A DNA stretch of 64,000 nt from Planctomycetota bacterium (GTDB lineage: Bacteria > Planctomycetota > Phycisphaerae > Phycisphaerales > SM1A02). Positions 6,599 to 16,202 of this stretch are shown in pieces. The stretch is taken from contig QWPW01000016.1 in assembly GCA_003671025.1 (NCBI GenBank), positions 1 to 64,000 of the forward strand, in the 5' to 3' direction. Under the pieces are notes generated by a model that saw nothing but the letters and a program-made list of their open reading frames with translations, was not told the origin of the DNA and searched no databases. Position 1 is the first letter of the stretch, and every line of letters begins with the position of its first letter. A program made the translations under genes and the position numbers.

Positions 6599-8899
6599 TC
6601 ACGCGAGATAGCAGCGCTGCGTGTATTCGCTCACCATGCGATGCGTCGAGAAGAAATCAGGAATCGTGGCCGCGCTCGTGAGTGCGCGCTTGATCCATTT
6701 GCGCGGCAGCTCGTCGCGCCCTCGATCGTAAAACTCAGGAACGATCTGCTTCTCCAGCAACGCGTACAACTTGGTGGCATCGCGCGTGTCGCGTGCCACC
6801 GCGGCGCCATGCGCGTCAGCTTCGTTGAACCCTTCATCGACCGCGCTGCCGATGCACCAACCGTTGGCGATCGCGCCGGTTCCGTCAACACCTGAGTCCT
6901 TGAAGCCTTCGGGCCACCATCCATCGAGAATCGAGCAATTCAATCCGCCGTGCGGAGGCGCTTTCATTCCGCTGGTGCCGCTCGCTTCGTGCGGACGAAT
7001 GGGATTGTTGAGCCACACATCGCAGCCAGACACCAATGCTCGTCCAACTTCCATGTCGTACTCTTCGATCAACACGACCTTGCCACGCAATGAAGGATGG
7101 CGCGTCATTTCGAAGACTTGCTGCGCGTGTTCTTGTCCACCCAAATCGCGCGGATGTGCTTTGCCTGCGAAGACAAATTGCACGGGACGCTTCGCGTTGT
7201 CCACGATCTTGGCCAATCGCGCGAGGTCGTGAAAGATCAGTGGCGCGCGCTTGTAGGTGGCGAAGCGTCGCGCAAATCCGATAGTGAGCGCGTCGGGATC
7301 AAGCATGGTCGCGCTCGCGTTGATGCCCGATGGATCTTCGCCCCGCCGCTGGGACGCACGCGCAAGTCGTTCGCGTGCGAAGCGCACCAACGAGCCGCGC
7401 AGGGTCGCGCGTAACTGCCAAAACGCCGCGGGATCTGCGTTGATCGCGCGCTTCCATCCGCGATTACGTGGCGTGTTCGCGCAGGGATCGAAGCCGCACG
7501 CCGAATTCCAAAACGTCTTCGCGCGCGGATCCAACCACGTCGCGGTATGAATACCGTTGGTCACATGTTCGATCGGGACATCAGTGGCCGAGACCTTCGC
7601 GCGCTTGACTCCGTACACCGACTTCCACATCTGCCGACTGACTTCGCCGTGCAACTTCGCGACCGCGTTGACTTTCGCCGCAAGTCGTAGACAGAGCACG
7701 GTCATGCATGCGGGTTCCTTTGCATCCTCGGGATGTTCGCGTGCGAGCGACTCAAGCTCGAGTCGCGAGATACCGCCCTTCGCTAAGACCCACGCGAGCT
7801 CGTGACAGAGCATGTCCATTCCGTATCGATCGTGTCCCGCCGCGACTGGCGTGTGGGTGGTGAACACCGTGCGCGCACGCACCGATTGCACCGCGTCGGC
7901 ATGCGACATGCCCTTCGCGCGGAACTCGGACAACATCTCCAACGCCGCAAACGCCGCGTGTCCTTCATTCAAATGGATCTTGCTGGGCGTGATGCCTAAT
8001 GCGCGCAATGCCAGCATGCCGCCAACGCCAAGCAACACTTGTTGACGCATGCGTAAATGCGGCTCGCCTTTGTACAAGCCTTCGGTGAGTGCGCGATCTT
8101 CGGGACGATTCTCCGCGAGATCCGCGTCGAGCAAATAGACTTTGGTTCGTCCCACATCCATGCGCAGCACTTTCGCGCGCACGAGCGATGAGCCCGAATG
8201 GTTGCCACCACTGGTGCCACCAATCAAACATTCGATCACGACGCCCGTGTCGACAATCGGCATGGTGCCGCGGTCGTACACGGGATAGAGCACCTTGGTC
8301 GATCCATCCGCACCGAACTGTTGCAGGTAGTAACCATGACGGTAGTAGAGGCCGACCGCGACCAAGGGAATGCCGAGATCACTCGCGCTCTTGAGATGGT
8401 CGCCCGCGAGCACTCCCAGTCCGCCCGAGTACTGCTGCACCGATTCGTGAATCGCATATTCCGAGCAAAAATAAGCAATACACGCGTGCGGATGCTGCGC
8501 CGCGCATGTTTGATCCCACCATGATTTCGATTCCATCGCGGCGGTCAACGCCGCGCGCGCGTTGATGAGCGCAGTGCGAAATCCTGGTTCTTCGCACGCG
8601 GCGGAGAGCGTGGCTGGACCGCTATACGCCAACACCGAAAGCGGCGAGTGCTTGGTCGCGTGCCACAGAACGGGATCAAGTGCGGCGAATGGTCGCTGCG
8701 CGATTTCATTCCACGACCACCACAGATTCATCGCCAACGCGCGCAATTGCGTGCGCGCTTCATCGGGAGTGATCGGCGCCACTTGTACGGCAACTGGCGT
8801 CTTCGGGGTTGCGTTGCGAGTCGATGTCTTCGCGCGTGGCGCGGGCGCGACGGACTTGCTGGGCATCGATTTTTTCACCACGCGTTTCGTTGGAGGCAT
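6599..8899 (-). CDS. glgP: Alpha-glucan (glycogen/maltodextrin) phosphorylase
   Basis: Pyridoxal-phosphate enzyme of 766 residues that removes glucose-1-phosphate from the non-reducing end of alpha-1,4-glucans. It belongs to the shorter bacterial type: an N-terminal DUF3417-like region (M-N-L-W-W-S-W-N-E, about 65), then the phosphorylase core with Y-F-C-S-E-Y-A-I-H-E-S and Y-S-G-G-L-G-V-L-A-G-D-H, and the PLP-binding lysine in the E-A-S-G-T-S-G-M-K-A motif (about 643), followed by N-G-G-L-N-like P-H-G-G-L-N-C-S-I-L-D-G-W-W. A Lys/Ala-rich tail of about 45 residues precedes the core. The ATG at 8899 is preferred over a GTG at 8923. It is the last gene of the amylase-malQ-glgP operon, 51 bases after malQ. 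Confidence 0.93.
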   Translation of the reverse strand: MPPTKRVVKKSMPSKSVAPAPRAKTSTRNATPKTPVAVQVAPITPDEARTQLRALAMNLWWSWNEIAQRPFAALDPVLWHATKHSPLSVLAYSGPATLSAACEEPGFRTALINARAALTAAMESKSWWDQTCAAQHPHACIAYFCSEYAIHESVQQYSGGLGVLAGDHLKSASDLGIPLVAVGLYYRHGYYLQQFGADGSTKVLYPVYDRGTMPIVDTGVVIECLIGGTSGGNHSGSSLVRAKVLRMDVGRTKVYLLDADLAENRPEDRALTEGLYKGEPHLRMRQQVLLGVGGMLALRALGITPSKIHLNEGHAAFAALEMLSEFRAKGMSHADAVQSVRARTVFTTHTPVAAGHDRYGMDMLCHELAWVLAKGGISRLELESLAREHPEDAKEPACMTVLCLRLAAKVNAVAKLHGEVSRQMWKSVYGVKRAKVSATDVPIEHVTNGIHTATWLDPRAKTFWNSACGFDPCANTPRNRGWKRAINADPAAFWQLRATLRGSLVRFARERLARASQRRGEDPSGINASATMLDPDALTIGFARRFATYKRAPLIFHDLARLAKIVDNAKRPVQFVFAGKAHPRDLGGQEHAQQVFEMTRHPSLRGKVVLIEEYDMEVGRALVSGCDVWLNNPIRPHEASGTSGMKAPPHGGLNCSILDGWWPEGFKDSGVDGTGAIANGWCIGSAVDEGFNEADAHGAAVARDTRDATKLYALLEKQIVPEFYDRGRDELPRKWIKRALTSAATIPDFFSTHRMVSEYTQRCYLA

Positions 8900-8950
8900 T
8901 GCAGAGAAGATAGTCGAACACACACGCCCTGCGCACCACCATTGACGCGC

Positions 8951-10399
8951 TCACATGCGCCCTGTCGCCTCGATCAACGCGTGCATCGCCGTCGCCAGCG
9001 AGTGACTCGCGGCCTTTGCATCCATGCGCCAACTCCATTGCCCTGCGCTCTGTCCAGGAAGATTCATGCGCGCGGACTTTCCTAGGCCGAGGATGTCTTG
9101 CATGGGAAGCACGGCCATCATCGCGGGCGATGCGAGCACGATGCGATTCATCACTTCATGAATGGGTCCGCGGCCGGCGTAGGCGCGAAACCGCGCGCGC
9201 TGCGTGGCATCGCGACCACTCCACCACTGCACTGAAGTTTCATTGTCGTGCGTGCCCGAGTAGGCCACGCAACGTGTGGGGTGATTGTGCGGCAAATCGC
9301 TTGATTTCCCGCTCCAAAATGCATTTTGCACGATGCGCAAACCTGCAAGTCCAAAGTCATCACGCAACGCGGCGACCGCGGGCGTGACCGCACCAAGATC
9401 TTCAGCGATGAGCGGCAGCGATGGAAACTTCTTCGCCAGCGCGGTGAGTAACGCGCGCCCTGGCGCTTTGCGCCATCGACCGACGCGCGCATCAGACGCG
9501 CCAAAGGGAATCTCATACGCCTGCGTCAATCCAATGAAGTGATCGATGCGCACGAGATCAAAACGTTCCGCCGCGCAAGCAATGCGCGCGGTCCACCACG
9601 CAAACTTGCTGGCGATGTGCGCATCCCATGCGTAATGCGGATGTCCCCACAGTTGTCCATCCGCCGAAAAATCGTCCGGAGGCACACCAGTCAGCACTGT
9701 GGGCTGGCCATCTTTACGCAAACGAAACAAAGGAGCGTTGGCGCGCGCGTCGGCGCTGTCTGCGGTCACGAAGATGGGCACATCACCTACGAGTGCAATC
9801 CCGCGCGATTGGCAATGCGCACGCAGCTGCGCCCACTGCGACGCGAGTTCAAACTGAATCCAACTATGCATCGCGCGCGCGGCGCTGTCGTCGGACGCGC
9901 CATGATCAAGCTCATGATCAAGCCCATGATCTAACCACGAAGTCAGCCACGCATTGCGCGCCACGAATTGTCGATAGCGCGCGCTGCGAAAGCCTCCCTT
10001 GCGCGCGAAGACTTGCGCAGCCTTGGCGTAACGCTCCATGCGAAATGCGCGCGAAGCAGGGAAATCGCAGGCGTTTCCGCTCATCGCGCGTCGCAGGCGC
10101 GGAGCCACCACCAGATCGCTCGCGCGCAACAGACCTTGCTTGACCAACGGTTGCAGCGCGAGAAATGTCGGCTCAATCGCAAAGCTCGAAGGCGATGAAT
10201 ACGGACTGTCGCCAAATCCTGTGGGACCGATGGGAAGCATTTGCCACACGGAAATCCCTGCGCGTGCAAGCCAATCCGCAAACGCGTGTGCGTTGCTGCC
10301 GAGGTCGCCGCTGCCATGCGCGCCAGGCAAACTCGTGATGTGCATGAGCACACCCGCGCGTCGAGTGGTGAGCAAGGGATGCGGAGGACGCTGTTGCAT
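8951..10399 (-). CDS. malQ: 4-alpha-glucanotransferase (amylomaltase)
   Basis: GH77 enzyme of 482 residues that transfers glucan chains between maltodextrins and releases glucose. Visible motifs are L-P-G-A-H-G-S-G-D-L-G (N-terminal), Y-S-S-P-S-S-F-A, the nucleophile Asp in R-I-D-H-F-I-G-L (about 286), the acid/base Glu in A-E-D-L-G (about 333) and the transition-state Asp in S-G-T-H-D-N-E-T-S (about 386). The length is normal for the bacterial type. A 12 bp triple repeat near codon 160 encodes L-D-H-G-L-D-H-E-L-D-H-G, a local insertion. It lies 33 bases after the amylase stop and before glgP, in the same operon. Cytoplasmic. Confidence 0.94.
   Translation of the reverse strand: MQQRPPHPLLTTRRAGVLMHITSLPGAHGSGDLGSNAHAFADWLARAGISVWQMLPIGPTGFGDSPYSSPSSFAIEPTFLALQPLVKQGLLRASDLVVAPRLRRAMSGNACDFPASRAFRMERYAKAAQVFARKGGFRSARYRQFVARNAWLTSWLDHGLDHELDHGASDDSAARAMHSWIQFELASQWAQLRAHCQSRGIALVGDVPIFVTADSADARANAPLFRLRKDGQPTVLTGVPPDDFSADGQLWGHPHYAWDAHIASKFAWWTARIACAAERFDLVRIDHFIGLTQAYEIPFGASDARVGRWRKAPGRALLTALAKKFPSLPLIAEDLGAVTPAVAALRDDFGLAGLRIVQNAFWSGKSSDLPHNHPTRCVAYSGTHDNETSVQWWSGRDATQRARFRAYAGRGPIHEVMNRIVLASPAMMAVLPMQDILGLGKSARMNLPGQSAGQWSWRMDAKAASHSLATAMHALIEATGRM
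9901..9936 (-). repeat. 3 x 12 bp in-frame repeat inside malQ
   Basis: Three 12 bp units (catgatcaagct type) at 9901-9912, 9913-9924 and 9925-9936, the last one diverged. On the coding strand they give three L-D-H-(G/E) units in MalQ. The period keeps the reading frame. Confidence 0.88.
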
Positions 10400-10432
10400 A
10401 GACGTATAAATACCTTGTTTACCCGTCTAGGT

Positions 10433-12916
10433 TTATCGCCGCGTTCCCACGAGAACTCGTGCGCCCAACGCGGGGACGATGACCGGCACACCGTCCACGA
10501 GAGGTGCGCGCGTGGCATCGCTCGGCGCAGAAACCTGCGTCTTTCCGCTGACAAACGCAGTGTTCCAGTTCCACCCTTGCACTTCGCGCGCGTCGATGGT
10601 GATGGGTTGCGTCTGCTCCGAGCCATTGAGCAGGACCAGCACGCGTTGGTCACCGTGCTCGCGCGCGAAGATCCACACGTCCTGCGCATCGAGTGTGGCC
10701 ACGCTGCGAAATGAACCCACTTGCAACGCGGGATGATCTCTGCGCAGCGCGATCATCGCGCGGTACTGCCCCAAGTGCGACGCATCGACGCGATCAAGTG
10801 GGTTGTCATACGGCTCAAGATCTTGCCACAGCATCGGCTTGCGAGAGACCGGATCATCGGAGCCCCACATGCCCGCTTCATCGCCGTACCAAATCATCGG
10901 TGCGCCGATGTAGGTCATTTGCAACAGCGCCAACAATCGCTGCCGTTGAAAGTCTTCTGCTGCAGGCTTACTTCCGTCATAGCGCGAGCCGTCGCGATCG
11001 TGATTGTTCTGGTCGTAGCCTCGATCAGGATTCTTGAGCATCGAGGCCACGCGATCAGTGTCATGGCTGTCGAGCAGGTTCATCAACGCGTAACTCGCTT
11101 GCGCGGGATAGGCCAAGCGCAACAGCGCGAGTCTGCGATCAAGCTCGCTCACGGTGATCTTGTCCGTCTGATTACCAATCCATGCCAACGCCGCGGTCGC
11201 GAAGGGATAGTTCATCACCGCGTCAAAGGTTGTTCCGTCGAACCACTCATCGGCGCGCGTCCACACTTCGCCGCTGATGAATGCGTCGGGGTTGATCGAC
11301 TTCACCAGCGTGCGCCACTGCTGCCAAAACGGTTTGGGGATTTCGTTGGGAACATCGAGCCGCCAACCATCGACGCCATCCGATGGATCGCCATCACCGT
11401 TGGGATCCATCCAACGACGCGTCACCGCGAAGAGATGGTCGCGCACTTGGTCACTGGCAAAACCACTGGAATTCTTGGCGAAAACGGGCAGTTGTCCAAA
11501 TCCAGCCCAACCGTCATAGACGAAAGGATCGAACGACTTCACGGCAAACCACGAAGCGAAACGCGAGCTCTTTCCCTGCGCACGAAGATCGAGAAAGGCA
11601 AGGTGTTGATCACCCACATGATTGAACACGCCGTCGATGATGAGCTTCATCCCCTGCTGGTGAAACTCGGCGATGAGCGCAAGGAATGCGCGATCACTCG
11701 CGGTCCAAGTCCATGAGCTCGGCGTCGCAAGATCTTCCTGCGCGGACGCGATTTCGAAATCACCTTTGACTCCAAAGTTGTCGTCGATGTGCACGAAACT
11801 GCGCGCGTCGTACTTGTGGTGACTCGCGCCTTCGAAGACGGGATTCAAGTACACCGCAGTCACACCGAGGTCGCGCAAGTATGGAATCGATGCTTGCAGT
11901 CCAGTGATGTCGCCGCCGTATTGACGCGTGAACGCGAACCACTGCCACATCGTTTGACCGTCGCGTCCTTCCCATGCGCTGGGCATCAACCAATCGCTGC
12001 GCCACGGCCGCGTCGGGTCGGGATCATTGCTCGCGTCTCCGTTGCGAAATCGATCGAGCATGATCTGGTACCAGACTGCGTGCTTGGTCCACTCAGGAGT
12101 GCGCAAACCCATCATTTCCTGCGGGGAAAGCGCAAATTCCTGCGCGTCGCGCCACGATGCGTCGCCATCATGCAGGGTGAACGAATACGTCGCGGGCTCA
12201 GTGAGCGCGGGAACCGTCGCTTCCCACCAATCAAACGGAATCAACTGAGCGACTCGTTGCATCGGAATCGACAACGCGCCGTCCTTGGTGTGGTCGATGT
12301 CGAGACTCACGCTGGTCACATCATCCATGCGCGTGCGATAGCGCACGCGTGTCGCCATGCTGCCGCTGTTGTCGACAGCACCCTGCAGCCACATCGCTCG
12401 TTGCGGATCATGCACGCACGCCGCGGCATCAACCATTCCGTCGCCAAGCGCACAGGGTTCACTCGCGTCTTGCGTCGATGAATCTAGCGTCAAAACGCTA
12501 TTGACCCCGCCTTGCCCGTCATCTTCGACGCGCGTGTTTGCAGGGTCATTCAGCCACGCGTTTCCATCGACGACAAACTTGTACAAGTGTGTTGCATCAG
12601 GCAACTCGAGGGTGACGCGGTAGACGCCATCGCCCATGCGCACCATCGGCGTGAGGACGGGGTTCCATCCGTTGAACGAGCCCGCCAATCCCACCGTCGT
12701 ACTTTGGCTCGGCGATGCAATTTTGCTCGACAAAACAAGGGAAAACGTCACTTGCCAATGATCCGCCTTGGATGAAATCGCTTCGATGGAACGAGGCAGC
12801 ATCGGGGCGACGATCAGTGACTCCGCGCCACGATCAAGCGGGCGCGTCACCGACTCACTCGCGCACGAGGGCACAAGAAACATTGCGGCCGCGCTGAGCA
12901 TCACGATTGAACGCAT
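10433..12916 (-). CDS. GH13 alpha-amylase family lipoprotein (cyclomaltodextrinase/neopullulanase-like)
   Basis: Exported glucan hydrolase of about 827 residues. The ATG at 12916 gives a signal peptide with lipobox V-P-S-C, so surface anchoring is likely. Order of parts: a CBM48/AMPK-like domain (G-L-A-G-S-F-N-G-W-N-P and Y-K-F-V-V-D-G, about 75-135); a second beta domain like the N domain of cyclomaltodextrinases (about 165-260); the GH13 barrel (Y-Q-I-M-L-D-R-F, then I-D-G-V-F-N-H-V-G) with nucleophile Asp in W-R-L-D-V-P (about 517), acid/base Glu in S-G-E-V-W (about 547) and Asp in S-H-D-T-D-R (about 618); and a C-terminal beta domain. First gene of the amylase-malQ-glgP operon, divergent from a sugar ABC importer. 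Exact substrate is unknown. Confidence 0.9.
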   Translation of the reverse strand: MRSIVMLSAAAMFLVPSCASESVTRPLDRGAESLIVAPMLPRSIEAISSKADHWQVTFSLVLSSKIASPSQSTTVGLAGSFNGWNPVLTPMVRMGDGVYRVTLELPDATHLYKFVVDGNAWLNDPANTRVEDDGQGGVNSVLTLDSSTQDASEPCALGDGMVDAAACVHDPQRAMWLQGAVDNSGSMATRVRYRTRMDDVTSVSLDIDHTKDGALSIPMQRVAQLIPFDWWEATVPALTEPATYSFTLHDGDASWRDAQEFALSPQEMMGLRTPEWTKHAVWYQIMLDRFRNGDASNDPDPTRPWRSDWLMPSAWEGRDGQTMWQWFAFTRQYGGDITGLQASIPYLRDLGVTAVYLNPVFEGASHHKYDARSFVHIDDNFGVKGDFEIASAQEDLATPSSWTWTASDRAFLALIAEFHQQGMKLIIDGVFNHVGDQHLAFLDLRAQGKSSRFASWFAVKSFDPFVYDGWAGFGQLPVFAKNSSGFASDQVRDHLFAVTRRWMDPNGDGDPSDGVDGWRLDVPNEIPKPFWQQWRTLVKSINPDAFISGEVWTRADEWFDGTTFDAVMNYPFATAALAWIGNQTDKITVSELDRRLALLRLAYPAQASYALMNLLDSHDTDRVASMLKNPDRGYDQNNHDRDGSRYDGSKPAAEDFQRQRLLALLQMTYIGAPMIWYGDEAGMWGSDDPVSRKPMLWQDLEPYDNPLDRVDASHLGQYRAMIALRRDHPALQVGSFRSVATLDAQDVWIFAREHGDQRVLVLLNGSEQTQPITIDAREVQGWNWNTAFVSGKTQVSAPSDATRAPLVDGVPVIVPALGARVLVGTRR

Positions 12917-12939
12917 CGCTTCATTTATACTCGCCATCG
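12917..12939. promoter_or_regulatory. Compact divergent promoter region of the glucan locus
   Basis: Only 23 bases separate the preferred amylase start (12916, minus) from the ATG at 12940 of the transporter gene (plus). The centre holds tttatact, which reads as a TATACT -10 box on the plus strand and TATAAA on the minus strand. Transcripts from these would be nearly leaderless, or the transporter may start at the later ATG at 12982. No matching -35 box or operator is obvious. Confidence 0.33.
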
Positions 12940-15333
12940 ATGATCTCAAGCGCATCTACAACGCGATGGACGGTTGGTCGCATGACGCGTCTGATGCTGG
13001 TCGTCATCGCCTCGTTGTTGGTGGTCGCGGCGTTTACCCGAGTTGCCTATCGCGGCATCACCGCTGCAAAACTCAACACGGGCGAAATCGAACTCACCGT
13101 GATGCACTGGTCGGGCGAAGGCGGACAAGAAGAAGATCGCATCGTCGAAGATTCGCTTCATGCGTTCGAAGCGGCGAATCCCGGAGTGCGCGTCAAGCGT
13201 CTCAACCCTGGCGACGCGGGCAGTTTCTACACCAAGTTGCAAACGATGATGGCTGCAGGAGACGCGCCTGACGTGTTCTATGTCGGCTACGAGGGACTGG
13301 CAAACTTCGCGAAGTTGGATCTGCTGCTGCCACTCGACAAGTTCGTTTCGCGCGAGAAAACCAGCGGTTTGAGCGATGCACTCGACCTCGATGCGTTCTA
13401 TCCGCAGACCGTCGATGCGTTTCGTTTCGACGGTCATCGCGTTGGGCAGGGAACGCTGTACGGCATTCCCAAAGACTTCACCACCGTCGGCTTCTACTGC
13501 AACAAGGATCTCTTTCGCGCTGCGGGCGTTCCCTTTCCTACGAGCGAGTGGACGTGGGATGAGTACATCGCCGCCGCACGCACGTTGGCCGCGTTGCCGG
13601 GAATCACCGGCAGCGAGTTCGTGACATGGCCCGTGATGGTGCGCACGTATTTGCGCACGCACGGGTGCGAAGTCATCAGCGACGATCTCGAATCCATTCG
13701 CGTGCAAGAGCCTGCGACGATCGCCGCACTGGAAACACTGCGTGCGTGGCGTCACGATGAAGTCAACACGCTCACCAGCGGCAAGAGCAAGATTGCCACG
13801 GGCGCGAGCGTGTTCCTCGGGGGCAAGGTCGCGATGGCGGGACCGTTTGGACGATGGGTGGTGCCGAGTTACCGCAACATTCCATCTTCGGAAAATGGTG
13901 GTTTTGACTGGGATTTCGTGCCACTTCCGCGCGGCAGCACGCGCGCGAATTGCGTGCTCACTGTGAGTTGGTCCATCGATAAGAACACGCGTCACCCCGA
14001 GGAATCATGGAAGTTAGTGAAGTGGCTCACTGACGCACGCAGTCAATCGGCGAACGCGCGGCTGGGCCTCGCCATCCCCACCATGAAGTCCATCGCAGAG
14101 AGTCCTGCGTTTCTCGACGCATCGTTGCCGCCGGCGAACAATCAGGGCTACCTCGATGCGATCCCTGACGCGACGGTGATCGGATGGCCTGCCGACGCGA
14201 CGTTTGAGCGCATTCTTGGATCCACCATGGATCAAGGACTCAAGTCTGGCGACCTGACGATGACCCAAGCGATTGCGCAGTTTCAATCGAGCTGGAACAC
14301 GCATGTGCAATTTGTTCCCGGTGGAGTGAATCCTCCGCGCGTGCCATGGAACATGTTGAGCGCGGGCGCGTTGTCGTTGTTGGGGTTGATCATCGCGGGC
14401 GCGGCGTGGTTGTGGTGGCGCGGGTCGAGCAGTCGCAATGCGCGCGCCGAAGAACGCGCGGGATTTCTCCTCGCATCGCCGTGGTTGCTGGGATTCCTGG
14501 TTTTCATGGCGTTTCCGATCGCGATGTCCTTCGTGCTCTCGCTCACCAACTGGCGCGGAAACGGCCCGCTCTCGAGTGCTGATTGGGTGGGCGTGGACAA
14601 CTACGCGCAGTTGCTGTGGCGCGACGCGCGATTTCACACCGCCGCAAAGGTGACTGCGTACTACGCGTTGCTTGCGGTTCCGCTGGGACAAGTGTTGGCG
14701 TTGGGCGCTGCAATCGTCATGACTCAGAAAGTTCGCGGCATCGCACTCTTTCGCGCCGCGTGGTATCTCCCGAGCGTGCTTGCGGGCGTGGGCGTTTCGA
14801 TTTTGTGGCGATGGATCTTTGACTCGCAAGGCGGTCTGATCAATCGCGTGCTCGAAAGTGTGGGCATCCCTGGCCCCGAGTGGTTTGGCAAAGATGCCGC
14901 GCTGTTTGGTCCACCTGCGTTTGCGATCATGAGTTGTTGGCTGGTGGGCGGATCGATGATGATTTATCTCGCGGGCTTGCAGCAGATCCCGCGCGAGTTG
15001 TACGAAGCCGCGCACATCGATGGCGCGAATTCATGGCGACGCTTTCGCACCATCACTCTGCCCATGCTCTCGCCGGTGATTCTGTTCAACCTGATCATGG
15101 CAGTCATCGCCAGCTTCCAAGTCTTCACGCAAGCATTTGTGATGACCGGCGGCGAGCCGGGCGATCTCACGCGCTTCTACGTGCTCTACCTCTTTAACAA
15201 AGCGTTCGAGCTCTACGACATGGGCTACGCCAGTGCGATGGCGTGGATTCTGCTCGTGGTTGTGTTGGTGTTCACCGCGTTGATCCTGCGCAGCAGTGCA
15301 CGCATGGTCTATTACGAATCGCTGCGAAAATAG
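12940..15333 (+). CDS. Sugar ABC importer: solute-binding protein fused to MalF-type permease
   Basis: Single 797-residue protein combining two normally separate parts. An N-terminal membrane segment (about 26-48) is followed by an extracytoplasmic solute-binding domain of family 1 type (about 55-455; for example V-M-H-W-S-G-E-G-G, G-D-A-P-D-V-F-Y-V, W-T-W-D-E-Y-I-A-A-A). After a helix near 468-490 comes a MalF/UgpA-like permease of six helices starting A-G-F-L-L-A-S-P-W-L-L-G-F and carrying the EAA loop E-L-Y-E-A-A-H-I-D-G-A (about 685) that docks on the ATPase. The binding domain is thus tethered to the pore. It precedes a MalG-like permease (1-base gap) and a MalK-like ATPase. Maltodextrin is the inferred substrate from the divergent amylase operon. 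An ATG at 12982 is an alternative start. Confidence 0.9.
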   Translation: MISSASTTRWTVGRMTRLMLVVIASLLVVAAFTRVAYRGITAAKLNTGEIELTVMHWSGEGGQEEDRIVEDSLHAFEAANPGVRVKRLNPGDAGSFYTKLQTMMAAGDAPDVFYVGYEGLANFAKLDLLLPLDKFVSREKTSGLSDALDLDAFYPQTVDAFRFDGHRVGQGTLYGIPKDFTTVGFYCNKDLFRAAGVPFPTSEWTWDEYIAAARTLAALPGITGSEFVTWPVMVRTYLRTHGCEVISDDLESIRVQEPATIAALETLRAWRHDEVNTLTSGKSKIATGASVFLGGKVAMAGPFGRWVVPSYRNIPSSENGGFDWDFVPLPRGSTRANCVLTVSWSIDKNTRHPEESWKLVKWLTDARSQSANARLGLAIPTMKSIAESPAFLDASLPPANNQGYLDAIPDATVIGWPADATFERILGSTMDQGLKSGDLTMTQAIAQFQSSWNTHVQFVPGGVNPPRVPWNMLSAGALSLLGLIIAGAAWLWWRGSSSRNARAEERAGFLLASPWLLGFLVFMAFPIAMSFVLSLTNWRGNGPLSSADWVGVDNYAQLLWRDARFHTAAKVTAYYALLAVPLGQVLALGAAIVMTQKVRGIALFRAAWYLPSVLAGVGVSILWRWIFDSQGGLINRVLESVGIPGPEWFGKDAALFGPPAFAIMSCWLVGGSMMIYLAGLQQIPRELYEAAHIDGANSWRRFRTITLPMLSPVILFNLIMAVIASFQVFTQAFVMTGGEPGDLTRFYVLYLFNKAFELYDMGYASAMAWILLVVVLVFTALILRSSARMVYYESLRK

Positions 15334-15334
15334 C

Positions 15335-16201
15335 ATGAAACGACGATTGCTCGCTGATTCGATCTTGTGGTTCGTGCTCATTGTGGGCACGGTGATGTTT
15401 GTATTTCCGCTGTGGTGGATGACGGTGGTGAGCCTCGAGACTCCGCAGCGCGCCGAGGCTGCCATCACCGGCAGCGCGGGCATCGCGCTCTATCCGCCCA
15501 ACCCACAAGTGGCCAACTACGCTCAGGCGATTCGCGAAACCGGCAGCACGCCGTGGATGGGTTTCGTCGACGCGCTCTCCAACTCGATCGTCATCACTGT
15601 GGTGGTTGTGCTCGCAACGGTGCTCTCTTCGAGTCTTGTGGGATACGCGTTAGCACGACTGCGCTTTCGTGGAAGTCGCGCGATGTTTCTGGTCATGCTC
15701 GCGACCATGATGTTGCCCGGTCAGGTGACGATGATTCCGCTCTTCTTGTTGTTCCGCGAGTTCGGATGGATCGACACCATCTTGCCCTTGGTCGTGCCAG
15801 CGTTTTTTGGCAACGCGTTTTTCATCTTCATGTATCGACAGTTCATCGCGCAGATCCCTGAGTCGCTGGTGGAAGCGGCGCGCATCGATGGTCTCGGTCA
15901 CCTCGCGATTTGGTGGCGCATCATTCTTCCGCTCTGTCGTCCCGTCACCGCGATTTGCGCGGTCTTCACTTTCATCGGAACGTGGAATGATTTTCTCGCG
16001 CCGCTGATCTATCTCCACTCGGATGAGCAAGCAACGCTCGCAGTCGCGCTCAACGGCTTCAAGAATCAATACGGCGGATTGGAAGATGTGCATCTGCTCA
16101 TGGCGCTTTCGGTGCTCACCATGATTCCTTGCATTGTGCTGTTTATCGCGGCGCAGAAGGCATTTGTCGAAGGGCTCGCGAGCGGAGCGGTCAAGGGTTA
16201 A
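15335..16201 (+). CDS. Carbohydrate ABC transporter permease (MalG-like)
   Basis: Inner-membrane permease of 288 residues with six predicted helices. The EAA docking loop reads E-S-L-V-E-A-A-R-I-D-G-L-G (about 178-190), followed by I-I-L-P-L-C-R-P. The ATG at 15335 lies one base after the upstream stop codon (15331-15333), a tight coupling; an upstream in-frame extension to 15296 would overlap that gene and is rejected. It should pair with the permease half of the preceding fusion protein to form the pore, with the downstream MalK-type ATPase. Confidence 0.93.
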   Translation: MKRRLLADSILWFVLIVGTVMFVFPLWWMTVVSLETPQRAEAAITGSAGIALYPPNPQVANYAQAIRETGSTPWMGFVDALSNSIVITVVVVLATVLSSSLVGYALARLRFRGSRAMFLVMLATMMLPGQVTMIPLFLLFREFGWIDTILPLVVPAFFGNAFFIFMYRQFIAQIPESLVEAARIDGLGHLAIWWRIILPLCRPVTAICAVFTFIGTWNDFLAPLIYLHSDEQATLAVALNGFKNQYGGLEDVHLLMALSVLTMIPCIVLFIAAQKAFVEGLASGAVKG

Positions 16202-16202
16202 G

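Noticed and set aside
10721-11716. Long plus-strand frame (331 codons)
   Set aside because: Antisense to the GH13 catalytic domain with all three catalytic residues in place.
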